Assembly (NCBI RefSeq): GCF_030056705.1
Contig: NZ_JASHIC010000024.1
Span: 84,616-148,615, forward strand
Direction: 5' to 3'
Source: Flectobacillus longus
GTDB taxonomy: Bacteria; Bacteroidota; Bacteroidia; Cytophagales; Spirosomataceae
Length of the DNA stretch: 64,000 nt
Under the pieces are notes generated by a model, which did no database searches, was not told where the DNA came from, and saw only the letters and a list, made by a program, of their open reading frames with translations. A program made the position numbers and the translations under genes. This document shows positions 35,969 through 46,329 of this stretch, piece after piece. The stretch's first letter is position 1, and the number at the start of each line of letters is the position of its first letter.

Positions 35969-36979
35969 ATGGAAAAGTACAATACATATTCTACGGAAGA
36001 TTTTTTGAGTGATGCGGGTTTTATCCGTTGGGTCAAAGAAGGTGCAGAAGAAGAACGTCAACAGTGGGAAGAATGGCAAAAAAGCCAGCCCGAAAATTTG
36101 AAAGCGTATCAACAAGCATTGTTGATATTAAGAACCGTATTGACCGCTGAACGCATTGAGCCAGCGAAAGATTTTGGCGCAAGCCTATTTGCAGATATTC
36201 AGACGAGTATTGGACAACAAGAAAAACGAAATAAAATTATCAAATGGGTAAGAGTTGCTTCGGTTGCCGCAGCAGCTATGTTGACAATAGCGATAGGAAT
36301 CGGTTGGTATGCACAATCAATGATTACTATTTCGACCGAATATGCACAGCAAAAAAGAATCACCTTGCCCGATAATAGTATAGTGACCTTAAATGCCAAC
36401 TCCTCGATTAGTTACCATCGAGCTTGGGCTTGGCAAAACAAACGTGAAGTGTGGGTAAGTGGGGAAGTGTATTTGAATGTAAAACATTTGAATGCCGACC
36501 CCACTCATATCCAAAACAAGGAAGAGTTTCGCCTGCATGCAGGCAAAATATTGGTGGATGTCTTAGGTACAGAATTTAATGTAAAACAGCGTCGCCAACA
36601 AGTTCAGATTGCGTTGTTGAGGGGTAAGATTAGAGTGCAAGCTGAAAATCAGTCTCAGGCTATTATCATGAAGCCAGGAGAGATTGTCCGTTACAATGGC
36701 ATTTTGCAAAAACAAACCCTAGAACAAACTCGGAACGTGCCCGAGGCTTGGCTCGAAGGAAATATGGTTGTAAGTGGTCTGACTGCACGACAGATTATTG
36801 ACAACTTCGAAGATACCTACGGATACAAAGTCATTCTAGAAGACTCAACCCTAGCGTCCAAGCAAATTGATGGAACTATAGCCTTCAATAGCGAGGAGAC
36901 TATCCTTTACACCCTATCCAATATCTTAAACGTAAATATCTATAAAGAAGGAAGAATCATTTATTTAAGATCACGGTAA
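35969..36979 (+). CDS. FecR-family anti-sigma factor
   Basis: 336 residues. The cytoplasmic N-terminus carries the sigma-binding features (FLSDAGFIRWVKEG, WEEWQKSQPEN) and is followed by one transmembrane helix (about 91-110). The periplasmic FecR domain (TEYAQQKRITLPDNSIVTLNA, VWVSGEVYLNVKH; VDVLGTEFNV) and a C-terminal DUF4974-like segment (LEDSTLASKQIDGTIAF) follow. It inhibits the ECF sigma factor encoded upstream until the STN domain of SusC signals. Six bases separate it from susC. Confidence 0.94.
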   Translation: MEKYNTYSTEDFLSDAGFIRWVKEGAEEERQQWEEWQKSQPENLKAYQQALLILRTVLTAERIEPAKDFGASLFADIQTSIGQQEKRNKIIKWVRVASVAAAAMLTIAIGIGWYAQSMITISTEYAQQKRITLPDNSIVTLNANSSISYHRAWAWQNKREVWVSGEVYLNVKHLNADPTHIQNKEEFRLHAGKILVDVLGTEFNVKQRRQQVQIALLRGKIRVQAENQSQAIIMKPGEIVRYNGILQKQTLEQTRNVPEAWLEGNMVVSGLTARQIIDNFEDTYGYKVILEDSTLASKQIDGTIAFNSEETILYTLSNILNVNIYKEGRIIYLRSR

Positions 36980-36985
36980 CATCGT

Positions 36986-39900
36986 ATGAAACATTCGATT
37001 TCGAAAATACTGGGCACCAGCGTATTGTTGGTACTCCTGAACTTTATTGCTTTTAGTCAGCAAAAAACGATTCCTTTGAAGGATGCTATCTCTCAAATAG
37101 AGAAAAAATTTAAAACCAAATTTGCTTATGAACACAATTTACTAAATGGTAAAACGACCCAAGCATCGGCATTGAATAACTCCTCAGTTGAAGAGATATT
37201 GAAGGATATTTTATATCCTAATAACCTACTTTTCTTGTACGTAAGTGGCAATTCGTACAGTATTGTAGCCCGTGATGCTCGGTTTTTCAAAAATCCCGAA
37301 ACTCCAGCCGAACCCCCAAGAGCAAATGCGCCAACTACCATTGAAGCTCAAGAAAATAAAGATGAAGATTTGATTCTTAGAGGAGCTATCACAGGCATTG
37401 ATGGTGTTTCATTACCTTGGACCAATGTTTGGGTAAAAGATACTCGAAAAGGTACTACTGCCAATGAGCGTGGTGAATACAATCTTTCGGGAATGAAAGC
37501 TGGCGATAAGCTAGTGGTAACTTATGTAGGTTATAAGGAAAAAGAGTTGACCATTAAAGGTATCGGAACTCTAAACATACAGATGGAAGCCGAAGCAAGC
37601 AAGATGATGAACGAGGTAGCTGTAGTTAGTACAGGTTATCAGTCATTACCTAAAGAGCGTGCAACGGGTGCTTTTAGTAGTGTGAGTGCTAAAGATTTAG
37701 AAAAAATCCCAGTACCGAATGTTATCCAAAGATTAGAAGGACTAGTGCCAGGTTTGGATGTACAGACCTATTCAGGAGATAACACATTTACTTATAACAA
37801 CACTCGCTATTCAATTAATGGTGGAACTCGTACCATTGGCGCATCTGATTATAATATGTTGATTCGTGGTGTGACAACCAACTCTGGAGAAAAAATGCCT
37901 TTGATTGTCGTAGATGGCTCTATTACAGATTTGGATTTGAAAACCTTTAATCCAAGAGACATCGACAATATCACTATTCTTAAAGATGCAGCAGCAGCCT
38001 CTATTTGGGGAACAAGAGCTGCCAATGGCGTAATTGTTATTACTACCAAGAGAGGTTCGAACAATCAAGCGCCTAAAGTTAGCTTTTCTGCTGATTTTAT
38101 GTCAAGTGAACGTCCTCGTTTGAATTACCTCAAATTGATGACCGTTGACCAAACTATTGATTACGAACAGGAAATTGCAAATAAAGGATTGTTGATAAAT
38201 CCTCTTACGACAACGTTGTTTCCTCAAACCGTAAGTCGTGCAACAGATTTGACATTACAGTTGAAGGCGGGAAGGCTTTCGCAAACGGCATACGATGCGG
38301 CTATTAACGATTTGCGTACAAAAACGAATGGCTTAGATCAAGTATCAAAGTATATTCTGACGCCTGCGGCCAATCAGCAATACAACTTCTCGATTATGGG
38401 AGGAGGTAATGTTTCGAACTACTATTATGGTTTGTCATACAGTAAAGAACAACCATCGACAGTAGGAACAAAAGGCGAGCGTATGACTTTGACTATGAAT
38501 AATACTTTCAAAGTTTTTAACAAAGTAACGATTGCTACCAATCTCAAAGCGTCATTGTTCAATTACCAACAAGGAGCCGTTGGGTTATCAACGTTGTTTT
38601 CACCTAGCTTAACCATATTTATGCCTTATAATCAATTGATAGATGATAATGGCAATCGAGTATCATATTCAAGAAACTATTACAGTAGCTATCTAAGTGG
38701 ACTAGAAGCCAAAGGATATATGCCTTGGCGATATAATTACCTTGACGAACAAGATTTTGTAAATAATACAGCTTATGATAATAACTATTTAGCTACCGTA
38801 AATGTAACAGTACCCATTTTTAAAGGATTATCAGCGATAGGTTTTTATAGTAATGAAAGAACATTCTCATTGAGTAAAATCTATAATTCGCCAGATACTT
38901 ATTATACACGAGATTTAATCAATATGTCGACAGTAGCAAATGCTGCTGGGCAATTGGTAAATGCTGTACCAAACGGAGGCGTTTTGCAACAAACCAATAC
39001 CCAACTCAATAATTACAGTTTGAGAGGGCAGTTGGCATATAACGAAAGTTTTGGAAAAGAACACCAAGTAAATGCTATAGCTGGTGCTGAGATTCGTGAG
39101 ACAAATGTAGGACAAGGTAGTGCGACGCTCTATGGGTATAATATGCAAACAGGTATTGCTCAGAATGTTAATTATGCTTCGACCTATACAACAGCAATAG
39201 GAGGAATCTCTTCATTAGGAGGTTCACCAACGCAAGGTGATAAAACACGCCGTTATTTGTCTTACTACTCTAATGGCTCTTACACTTTTAAAAATCGCTA
39301 CGTGCTTTCAGGAAGTGCTCGTTATGATGACTATAACAATTTTGGACTTGCTCAGGAGTTTCGTGCTACCCCGCTTTGGTCAACAGGCTTGAAGTGGAAT
39401 GCCGACCAAGAGGAGTTTTTGAAAGGGGTTTCTTGGATAAATACGTTGGGCGTAAGAACAACTTATGGAGTAAATGGTAATATCGCTACAGATATGTATC
39501 CATTTACAAGTATGTATGTAGCAGGCTCTGATTTCACAACGACCAATCCTTACGGCGATATTTTGAATCCTGCCAATCCAACATTGCGTTGGGAAAATAC
39601 TTATGTAACCAATTTCGGCTTAGACTTTGGATTATTCAACAGACGTCTGAGTGGTAGTATCGACATTTATAATAAAGAAGGTCGAAATATCATTTATGAA
39701 TTTCCTGTAAATCCCACTTACGGTGTCAACACGTTGAAACGCAATACCACCTCACTTTCAGGTCATGGTCTCGAGGTAGCACTTAGAGGCGATGCCGTGC
39801 GTCAAGACAATTGGGGTATCCAAGCTGGGGTAACGTTTTCTTATAACACCAATGTCGTAACCGATACACGTTTTGTACCATCTTCTTCATTTTTATCTAA

Positions 39901-40591
39901 TCCAATTAGTCAAACATGGATTAAAGGATATACAACAGATAAGTTAATGGTATATCAATTTGCTGGCTTGGATGCGACGGGCATGACGCAAATTTTTAAC
40001 GAAAAAGGTGAAAAAGTAGCTGCAAGCCAGTCAATCACTTCCATCGATGCTCTCAAGTATGTAGGTCGACTAACAGCGCCTTATTTTGGGTCGTTCAATG
40101 CTACGTTGCGTTATAAGGCATTTTCGTTATATACCATTGTCAATTATAGTTTTGGAAATGTGTTCATAAAACCTTCGGTATCGGCGTATCCTGGTACAGC
40201 TCGAAATACAGGTTTGAAATATGATTTGAGTGCGGATATTGCCAAACGTTGGAGACAAGCAGGAGATGAGCTAACCACCAATGTACCAGGAATGGCAGGA
40301 ATTTATGCTTCTTTGAGTCTTTTCCGCTATCAGTATTCTGATATTAATGTATTGCCTGGTGATTATGTGCGTTTGCGTGAAATCTCATTGACTTATCAAA
40401 TAGAACCAAAAATCTTAGAAAAATTGGGTATCAAGTCTGCTTCGTTGGGAGTTGCTGCACGTAACCTCGGATTGATTTGGACAAAAAATAAAGAAGGTTT
40501 TGATCCTGTATTCGCTAGTCCACTATCTAGTACAACATTGGGATTACCACCATCAAGATCATTTACAGCTTCGCTTAACGTAAACTTCTAA
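36986..40591 (+). CDS. SusC/RagA-type TonB-linked outer-membrane receptor with STN domain
   Basis: 1201 residues. A signal peptide (1-24) leads to an STN (secretin/TonB N-terminal) domain at about 28-93, a CarboxypepD_reg-like domain at about 127-200, the plug (about 220-345: GAFSSVSAKDLEKIP, LIVVDGSITDL, ILKDAAAASIWGTRAANGVIV) and a large beta barrel ending in SFTASLNVNF. The STN domain marks it as a signal-transducing receptor that talks to FecR. It imports a large substrate bound with SusD. The substrate cannot be read from the sequence; the neighbouring genes point away from carbohydrates. Confidence 0.96.
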   Translation: MKHSISKILGTSVLLVLLNFIAFSQQKTIPLKDAISQIEKKFKTKFAYEHNLLNGKTTQASALNNSSVEEILKDILYPNNLLFLYVSGNSYSIVARDARFFKNPETPAEPPRANAPTTIEAQENKDEDLILRGAITGIDGVSLPWTNVWVKDTRKGTTANERGEYNLSGMKAGDKLVVTYVGYKEKELTIKGIGTLNIQMEAEASKMMNEVAVVSTGYQSLPKERATGAFSSVSAKDLEKIPVPNVIQRLEGLVPGLDVQTYSGDNTFTYNNTRYSINGGTRTIGASDYNMLIRGVTTNSGEKMPLIVVDGSITDLDLKTFNPRDIDNITILKDAAAASIWGTRAANGVIVITTKRGSNNQAPKVSFSADFMSSERPRLNYLKLMTVDQTIDYEQEIANKGLLINPLTTTLFPQTVSRATDLTLQLKAGRLSQTAYDAAINDLRTKTNGLDQVSKYILTPAANQQYNFSIMGGGNVSNYYYGLSYSKEQPSTVGTKGERMTLTMNNTFKVFNKVTIATNLKASLFNYQQGAVGLSTLFSPSLTIFMPYNQLIDDNGNRVSYSRNYYSSYLSGLEAKGYMPWRYNYLDEQDFVNNTAYDNNYLATVNVTVPIFKGLSAIGFYSNERTFSLSKIYNSPDTYYTRDLINMSTVANAAGQLVNAVPNGGVLQQTNTQLNNYSLRGQLAYNESFGKEHQVNAIAGAEIRETNVGQGSATLYGYNMQTGIAQNVNYASTYTTAIGGISSLGGSPTQGDKTRRYLSYYSNGSYTFKNRYVLSGSARYDDYNNFGLAQEFRATPLWSTGLKWNADQEEFLKGVSWINTLGVRTTYGVNGNIATDMYPFTSMYVAGSDFTTTNPYGDILNPANPTLRWENTYVTNFGLDFGLFNRRLSGSIDIYNKEGRNIIYEFPVNPTYGVNTLKRNTTSLSGHGLEVALRGDAVRQDNWGIQAGVTFSYNTNVVTDTRFVPSSSFLSNPISQTWIKGYTTDKLMVYQFAGLDATGMTQIFNEKGEKVAASQSITSIDALKYVGRLTAPYFGSFNATLRYKAFSLYTIVNYSFGNVFIKPSVSAYPGTARNTGLKYDLSADIAKRWRQAGDELTTNVPGMAGIYASLSLFRYQYSDINVLPGDYVRLREISLTYQIEPKILEKLGIKSASLGVAARNLGLIWTKNKEGFDPVFASPLSSTTLGLPPSRSFTASLNVNF

Positions 40592-41991
40592 TGAATAAAG
40601 TCGTGAAAAAGATAGCAATACTTTTTAGCCTTGTGAACCTAGGATTGTTTACAGGTGGATGTGAAAGCTTTGTGGATATAAAAACACAAGGGAGCTTGGT
40701 ACCAAAAGATGTAACCAATTACCGTTACTTACTCAATAATACTTCGGCTTACGAAACAGGGATTATCCTAGGTGATTTGGCTAGCGATGATATAGCCATC
40801 GTGGATGCCGCTCAGCAGACGAGTTTGTTAAACATTTCGTATAGCTATTATAAAAATACCTATACATGGCAAGATGATATTTTTCCACTGAGTACAAGTT
40901 ATGAAAATGACACCGACTGGAATACCATGTATGCTCGTATTTTCAGAACGAATACGATTATTAGCGAACTGCCTACGAGTAATGGTCCTGAAACAGATAA
41001 GGCAAAACTAACGGCGGAGGCCTTAGTACATCGTGCAGATGCGTACTTGACATTGGTAAACCAATATGGCAAACCATATAATACCACTACAGCATCGAGT
41101 GACTTGGGAGTACCGCTTTTATTGACCCAAACGTTTTCTCAAAGTCTAAATCGTGCAAGTGTCGAAACAGTTTATCAGCAGATTATTGCAGATTTGAAGC
41201 AAGCATTGCCTAATCTGCTTGCTACGCAACAATATAATACTTTGCCATCTAAACCGTCGGCGTATGGACTGTTGGCTCGTACCTATTTGTATATGAGCAA
41301 CTACAAAATGGCGGAAGCGTATGCTGATAGTGCTTTGGCATTGAGAAGTACTCTCAATAATATGGCTACCATGACAGCAACAAGTACTTTTCCTAAGCGC
41401 ATTAATGACCCTGAAATTTTATTGTCAAAAATTGCTTCTTACGGAACGAGCGCTTACACGCCAACAGCTATGCGCTTAAGTGACGATTTATTGTCGCTTT
41501 TCGATGCCAATGACCAACGTTACAATCTATTTACTGTGCCAGCTTCTCGTGTGTCATCAACCTATACAGGGCGTTATTTTTACCGTGAAATTATCACAGG
41601 AGAAAACAGAAACCTTGGTCCGTCTGTACCCGAAATGATGCTCATCAAAGCAGAATCTTTGGCAAGAGCTGGACAGGCTGCTCAAGCGATGACATGGGTT
41701 AATAACCTTCGTAAAAATCGTGTTTTGTCAACAGCCTATACACCTTTGACAGCTACCTCGAATGATGATGCTTTGGTAAAAGTAATCAATGAGCGCCGTC
41801 GTGAGTTTTGTTTCCGTATGCTTCGTTGGTGGGATATGCGTCGTTTGAAAAGTGAGCCATTGTTCCAAAAAACAATCACTCGCACATTCAATGGCGTAAC
41901 TTATACTTTAGCTCCAGACAGTAAACGATATGTGTTACCAATTGCACAATATCTTACTAAAATGAATCCAGAACTCGTTTCTAATCCTTAA
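40591..41991 (+). CDS. SusD/RagB-type surface lipoprotein
   Basis: 466 residues. Its ATG overlaps the susC stop by one base (TAATG), so translation is coupled. The lipobox FTGGC ends the signal peptide, predicting surface anchoring. The tetratricopeptide-like helices of the family (AEALVHRADAYLTLVNQYG, YGLLARTYLYMSNYKMAE) and the C-terminal ERRREFCFRMLRWWDMRR are intact. It forms the lid of the SusC transporter and binds substrate. It is shorter than many glycan SusD proteins, which usually exceed 500 residues. Confidence 0.96.
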   Translation: MNKVVKKIAILFSLVNLGLFTGGCESFVDIKTQGSLVPKDVTNYRYLLNNTSAYETGIILGDLASDDIAIVDAAQQTSLLNISYSYYKNTYTWQDDIFPLSTSYENDTDWNTMYARIFRTNTIISELPTSNGPETDKAKLTAEALVHRADAYLTLVNQYGKPYNTTTASSDLGVPLLLTQTFSQSLNRASVETVYQQIIADLKQALPNLLATQQYNTLPSKPSAYGLLARTYLYMSNYKMAEAYADSALALRSTLNNMATMTATSTFPKRINDPEILLSKIASYGTSAYTPTAMRLSDDLLSLFDANDQRYNLFTVPASRVSSTYTGRYFYREIITGENRNLGPSVPEMMLIKAESLARAGQAAQAMTWVNNLRKNRVLSTAYTPLTATSNDDALVKVINERRREFCFRMLRWWDMRRLKSEPLFQKTITRTFNGVTYTLAPDSKRYVLPIAQYLTKMNPELVSNP

Positions 41992-42039
41992 TAATGAATC
42001 AGTCAGAGTGTCTTTGTGGCACTCTGACTACCCCAAATT

Positions 42040-43239
42040 ATGTTACGCAAACTTATTGGCATCTTGGGAATTTCGGCTTTTTGTCCCTTGTATGCTCAAA
42101 CAATTCCCGAAAGAGTGGAAGCCTTGATTATGGCAATTAATCAAAAGAATGTTCCTCTATTGCTCACAATGGTAGACGACAGTTGTACTATCGCCAATTT
42201 ACCCAAAGGGCAAAATGCCATTATTCTGCCAGCCATTTTAGAAAAATACGTCGCTATTGCTAGTTATAAAATCGTAAGCCAAGAGGCGAATGGTGTTTTG
42301 ACAAAAGTACAACTTGACGTAAAATATCAGGACAATAAAGAGGGGCATCCTTATTTTGTTTTTGGAAAGGAAAAAGTGAAAGAACTCGGGATTATCAAAT
42401 CGGCAAGAATCCCCGAACCAGAAATGCCAATCTTAGCAGGCATTTTTCCTGAAAAGGTTACGTTACCTTTTAATATGCGTAATGGATTGATATTTATCGA
42501 GGCAGAACTCAATGGTCAAAAAGGTTATTTTCAGCTCGATAGTGGTTGTCCTGTGGTAATACTCAATCGTCAATATGCTTCCAAAATTCAAGGGAATCCC
42601 TTCACTTCTTTTTCTGGACTGAATGGTTCGATGAAAGATGTTCGTTTGTCAAATGTGGATAATCTGAAAATAGGAACGATAGAAATTTCCAACAAAACAC
42701 TGGTTTCGTCTCCTATGGAGAAGTCAGAGTTTCCCTTTTTGGGCTTATTAGGTTATGAATGGATGAAAGACTATGTCGTAACTTTTGACTACAAAAATCA
42801 ATTACTGACTTTAGAAAAATCACCCAAACTTACCAAAGCTTTGTTGAGTATTCCTTTTTCTCAAGAAAGACATATTCCAATTATACCTCTAACGATTCAT
42901 GGAAAAACATACCAGTTGGGTATCGATTGTGGCGCTAATGCCAATGTGATATATCAGCCCTATAGCTCGGCAATTAGTCCGCTGTTGGAAGAGGTTATGA
43001 CCGAAAATGTAGGTGGAGCAGAAGGTAGCACTCAAAAGAGTATTACGGGCTATTTGCCCGAGGCCAAATTAGAATCCTTACTTTTTAAAGATATGTTTAT
43101 GGCTATGACCGAAAACAAAATTAATGTGGACGCTTCTCATCAACTGCCTATCCAAGGATTGTTGGGAACGCCATTTCTACAACTTTATAAGACAGTCATC
43201 AACTTTCCTACAAAAACCATCGCTTTTTACAACAATTAA
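42040..43239 (+). CDS. Exported retropepsin-like aspartic protease homologue with two aspartate domains
   Basis: 399 residues. Signal peptide (1-19) and an NTF2-like region (about 22-118) are followed by two successive retropepsin-like halves. The first has QLDSGCPVVILN (D167) and later LGLLGYEWM (G238); the second has GIDCGANANVIY (D296) and GLLGTPFLQ (G376). Each half thus carries the Asp-x-Gly catalytic-type triad and the hydrophobic-hydrophobic-Gly element of aspartic proteases, as in pepsin-like single-chain enzymes. Whether both are active is open because the second has Cys in place of Ser/Thr. It lies 48 bp after susD and 14 bp before the thioredoxin gene. Confidence 0.85.
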   Translation: MLRKLIGILGISAFCPLYAQTIPERVEALIMAINQKNVPLLLTMVDDSCTIANLPKGQNAIILPAILEKYVAIASYKIVSQEANGVLTKVQLDVKYQDNKEGHPYFVFGKEKVKELGIIKSARIPEPEMPILAGIFPEKVTLPFNMRNGLIFIEAELNGQKGYFQLDSGCPVVILNRQYASKIQGNPFTSFSGLNGSMKDVRLSNVDNLKIGTIEISNKTLVSSPMEKSEFPFLGLLGYEWMKDYVVTFDYKNQLLTLEKSPKLTKALLSIPFSQERHIPIIPLTIHGKTYQLGIDCGANANVIYQPYSSAISPLLEEVMTENVGGAEGSTQKSITGYLPEAKLESLLFKDMFMAMTENKINVDASHQLPIQGLLGTPFLQLYKTVINFPTKTIAFYNN

Positions 43240-43253
43240 AAATTACGCTCTCC

Positions 43254-45230
43254 ATGAAAAAGATGCTCCTAGGATTTATCCTACTATTTGCTCAAGTGTT
43301 GTTTGCTCAAGACCCTAACTCTAGGGTGAAATTTGAGCCATTTCGTGCAAAACCTGGCCAAGAAATTACGATTACCTATAATCCTGAAGGGTCGCCTTTG
43401 GCAGGGAAAAAAGATATTAAGGCTGTTGTTTATACCTACGAAAATTATGTTTGGCAGGTAAATGATTTAGCTTTTAAGGAAGAAAAGGGGATCTGGAAAG
43501 CTAATATTAAGCTATCAAATACTTGTGGCATGTTGAGCGTAAAGTTTAAAAGTGGAGAATTAGAGGATACCAATAATGATTTTTCATTTACTCAAATGTT
43601 GATTGATGATACAGGGCGATTTGCTCCGGGAGGATATGCAGGTTGGGGACTTATGCGTGCCGCAAACTTTGGTTACGGAGTAAAGAACTACTTAGAAAAA
43701 CAGAATATTAGTGACTCTGCGGTGTATTTCTGGCTAAATCAAGAAATTAGTTTCCATCCTAAAGAGGCTAGTGAAGAACTTTCGGTTCCTTTCTGTCAAG
43801 CATTATTCAAAATGCAAGGTGAACCATCTTTGCCAAGAGTGAATCGTGTGGTAGCTTTTTTGAAGAAAAGCCCTACTGAACAGAATTTGATGAGACTATT
43901 GTCTATTTATCAACATCCATTAAATGATAAAACAACTTCTGACTCTTTGGAAAAAGTTATTTTGAGTACTTATCCATCGGGTGATTTGGCACGATTGAAA
44001 GCCTATCAACAACTTAATTTTGAACGTGATTTTGGAAAGAAAATCGAACTGTGTAAGGCATTTTTGAAGCAGTTCCCTTATCGTGATGCAGACTATACAT
44101 TCAATGAAAAACGAATGGTAAACTATACCAATGTGTATCTGTCGATGGCTATTCAAGCGATGATGCAAAAAGATTATGCTTGTTTGGAAGCCCTCAGTGC
44201 TGAGTTGCCAGCGGTGAGTATCCCAACACTTTACTATAAGTGCATCGATATTGCGCATAAAAGAAAGGATGTTGATGATTCACAGTTGTTGGCTCCTGCT
44301 AGAGCAATGGTCAAAAGAATGGAGTCATTCAAAAATCAACGCCCTGTTGAATATTGGTATCTGTCACCGAATGAATGGGCTGTAGAGTATGAAAAGATTT
44401 TTAACCAGAATCTGGTACTTACTCAAATCGGTATTTTACGCAATACAGGCAACTTTGAGGAGGCAATGGATTTAGCCAATCGAGCTCAGAAACATTTTAT
44501 GTTCAAATCAGCTATGCTCAATAACGAACAGGCTTTGTTATTAGACCATTTCAAAAAATATGATTTGTTACAGGAAGTGTTGGTGAAAAGTATTTACGAA
44601 AATCAGAGTTCACCAGAAATGTTGGATTTATTGAAAAAAGACTATATCCGTGCAAGAGGTTCTGAAAATGGCTTTGACACTTATGTCTCTGGACTTAAAA
44701 ATCCTGAATTGGCAACCAAAGAATTAGATGAGCTAAAGTCTATTATGATTAATAAAGCCCTGCCTGATTGGACGATGAAGGATGGCACAGGAAAGACAGT
44801 GAAGTTTAAAGATTTGAGAGGAAAAACAATCGTGATGGATTTTTGGGCTACTTGGTGTGTACCTTGTAAAGCGTCTTTCCCCGGCATGAAATTGGCGGTA
44901 GAAAAATATAAAAATGACCCGAATGTAGTGTTTTTCTTTGTTGATACAGAAGAACGTTCTCCTAACTACAAACAGGAAATTATGCAATATATCAAAGACA
45001 ATAACTATCCTTTTACTGTGCTTTTTGATAATAAGTTACCAAATGAAAAAGCAAATGACGAAGTGTTCAAACGCATTTGTAAGGCATTTACGATTTCGGG
45101 TATTCCTCAAAAACTGATTATTGATAAAAACGGAAAACTACGTTTTATCACTGTAGGTTTCAAAGGAAGTGCAACGGGTTTGGCAGATGAAATTTCGGCA
45201 ATGATTGAATTAACCAAAAAAGCAGAATAG
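43254..45230 (+). CDS. Exported TlpA-like thioredoxin-domain protein (658 aa)
   Basis: 658 residues. A signal peptide (1-18) is followed by a beta-rich N-terminal domain (about 22-115), a long helical region (about 130-480) of unknown type, and a C-terminal thioredoxin domain (about 498-655) with IVMDFWATWCVPCK (C535, C538) and a cis-proline loop SGIPQKLIID. It should face the periplasm or surface and act as a thiol-disulfide reductase, fed with electrons by the DsbD protein encoded three genes later. The gene sits 3 bp from the alpha/beta hydrolase gene. The helical middle may bind the transported substrate; that is only inference. Confidence 0.88.
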   Translation: MKKMLLGFILLFAQVLFAQDPNSRVKFEPFRAKPGQEITITYNPEGSPLAGKKDIKAVVYTYENYVWQVNDLAFKEEKGIWKANIKLSNTCGMLSVKFKSGELEDTNNDFSFTQMLIDDTGRFAPGGYAGWGLMRAANFGYGVKNYLEKQNISDSAVYFWLNQEISFHPKEASEELSVPFCQALFKMQGEPSLPRVNRVVAFLKKSPTEQNLMRLLSIYQHPLNDKTTSDSLEKVILSTYPSGDLARLKAYQQLNFERDFGKKIELCKAFLKQFPYRDADYTFNEKRMVNYTNVYLSMAIQAMMQKDYACLEALSAELPAVSIPTLYYKCIDIAHKRKDVDDSQLLAPARAMVKRMESFKNQRPVEYWYLSPNEWAVEYEKIFNQNLVLTQIGILRNTGNFEEAMDLANRAQKHFMFKSAMLNNEQALLLDHFKKYDLLQEVLVKSIYENQSSPEMLDLLKKDYIRARGSENGFDTYVSGLKNPELATKELDELKSIMINKALPDWTMKDGTGKTVKFKDLRGKTIVMDFWATWCVPCKASFPGMKLAVEKYKNDPNVVFFFVDTEERSPNYKQEIMQYIKDNNYPFTVLFDNKLPNEKANDEVFKRICKAFTISGIPQKLIIDKNGKLRFITVGFKGSATGLADEISAMIELTKKAE

Positions 45231-45232
45231 CA

Positions 45233-46309
45233 ATGAAAAGTGTAGTAGTAGGAGTGCTTTTAGCCTTGGTAGTAAATTATACGATTCAAGCAAAAGGAGT
45301 AAAAAGTGATAGTGTGACTTATACAAGAGGTAAAATCACCTACGGGGCGACGTTTTCTTTACCTGACAATTCAAAGAAAGTTCCTGCGGTGATTTTTATC
45401 TCGGGTACAGGTCCACAAGATCGTGATGGCTCAATGGCTGGATTTAAATTTTTTGCTGAACTGGCTAGCTATCTCAACAGTCGAGGTATTGCAGTTTTGC
45501 GCATAGACGACCGAGGCGTAGGCAAAACAACAGGTATTTATCAGAAAGCAACTACTGAAGATTTTGCCCAAGATATAGAAGCAGGAATTGATTTTTTGAA
45601 AAAACAGCCTCAGGTAGATACAAAAAAGATTGGACTATTGGGTCATAGTGAAGGTGGTGCTGTGAGTTTTATTGTTGGCTCAAGACATAAGGATATTGCG
45701 TTTTTAGTTAGTATGGCGGGTTTGGCTACCAAAGGAATAGATGCCTTGCGCAAGCAAAACGCTGCCTTGGTAGCTTCTGCCAAAATTCCTGATTATGACA
45801 AAAAGCGCTATAACGAAATCAATGAATTGATGTTCCAGACGGTGTACGACAACGTGGAAAAAGATTCTCTAGGTTTGGCAAAGGCTATGCAGGAAACCTA
45901 TGATACATGGAAAAAGAAGGATGATGAGTATGTGAAATCTTTAGATATTAAGTTTGATCATTTTCGTTTCCCCATTTACTCTTATACCATACAAGCGACT
46001 GGCGCTTGGTATCGTTATCATATAACATTTGACCCTGCCAAATTTATTCCAAAAATCAAGGCTCCGATTTTGGCTTTGAATGGCGATAAAGATTTGTTTG
46101 TTGCTTGTCAAGATAATTTATCAAACATTGAAAAGTTAGCAAAAGAAGGAGGCAATAAGGATGTTACTACCGTTGTGGTTCCCGATGTCAATCACCTGTT
46201 TTTAACTTGTCAAGACTGTACTCCTGCCGAATATAGTAAGCTCAAAAAGGCATTTCCACCTCAAGTGCTCACAACCATTGGCGATTGGATTGTAAATCAT
46301 ACCAAATAA
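45233..46309 (+). CDS. Exported alpha/beta hydrolase
   Basis: 358 residues with a signal peptide (1-20). The nucleophile elbow GHSEGG (S139) and the oxyanion strand FISGTGPQDRDGSM are clear; D in the GDKDLFVAC segment and H in the PDVNHLFL segment complete a Ser-Asp-His triad. The order resembles the BAAT/dienelactone-hydrolase/prolyl-oligopeptidase-like families found exported in Bacteroidota. The substrate is unknown: ester, thioester or peptide are possible. Its start codon is 3 bp after the thioredoxin-protein stop and it is 21 bp before dsbD, so all are cotranscribed. Confidence 0.85.
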   Translation: MKSVVVGVLLALVVNYTIQAKGVKSDSVTYTRGKITYGATFSLPDNSKKVPAVIFISGTGPQDRDGSMAGFKFFAELASYLNSRGIAVLRIDDRGVGKTTGIYQKATTEDFAQDIEAGIDFLKKQPQVDTKKIGLLGHSEGGAVSFIVGSRHKDIAFLVSMAGLATKGIDALRKQNAALVASAKIPDYDKKRYNEINELMFQTVYDNVEKDSLGLAKAMQETYDTWKKKDDEYVKSLDIKFDHFRFPIYSYTIQATGAWYRYHITFDPAKFIPKIKAPILALNGDKDLFVACQDNLSNIEKLAKEGGNKDVTTVVVPDVNHLFLTCQDCTPAEYSKLKKAFPPQVLTTIGDWIVNHTK

Positions 46310-46329
46310 GATTTTAAATGTTCTAGTTC

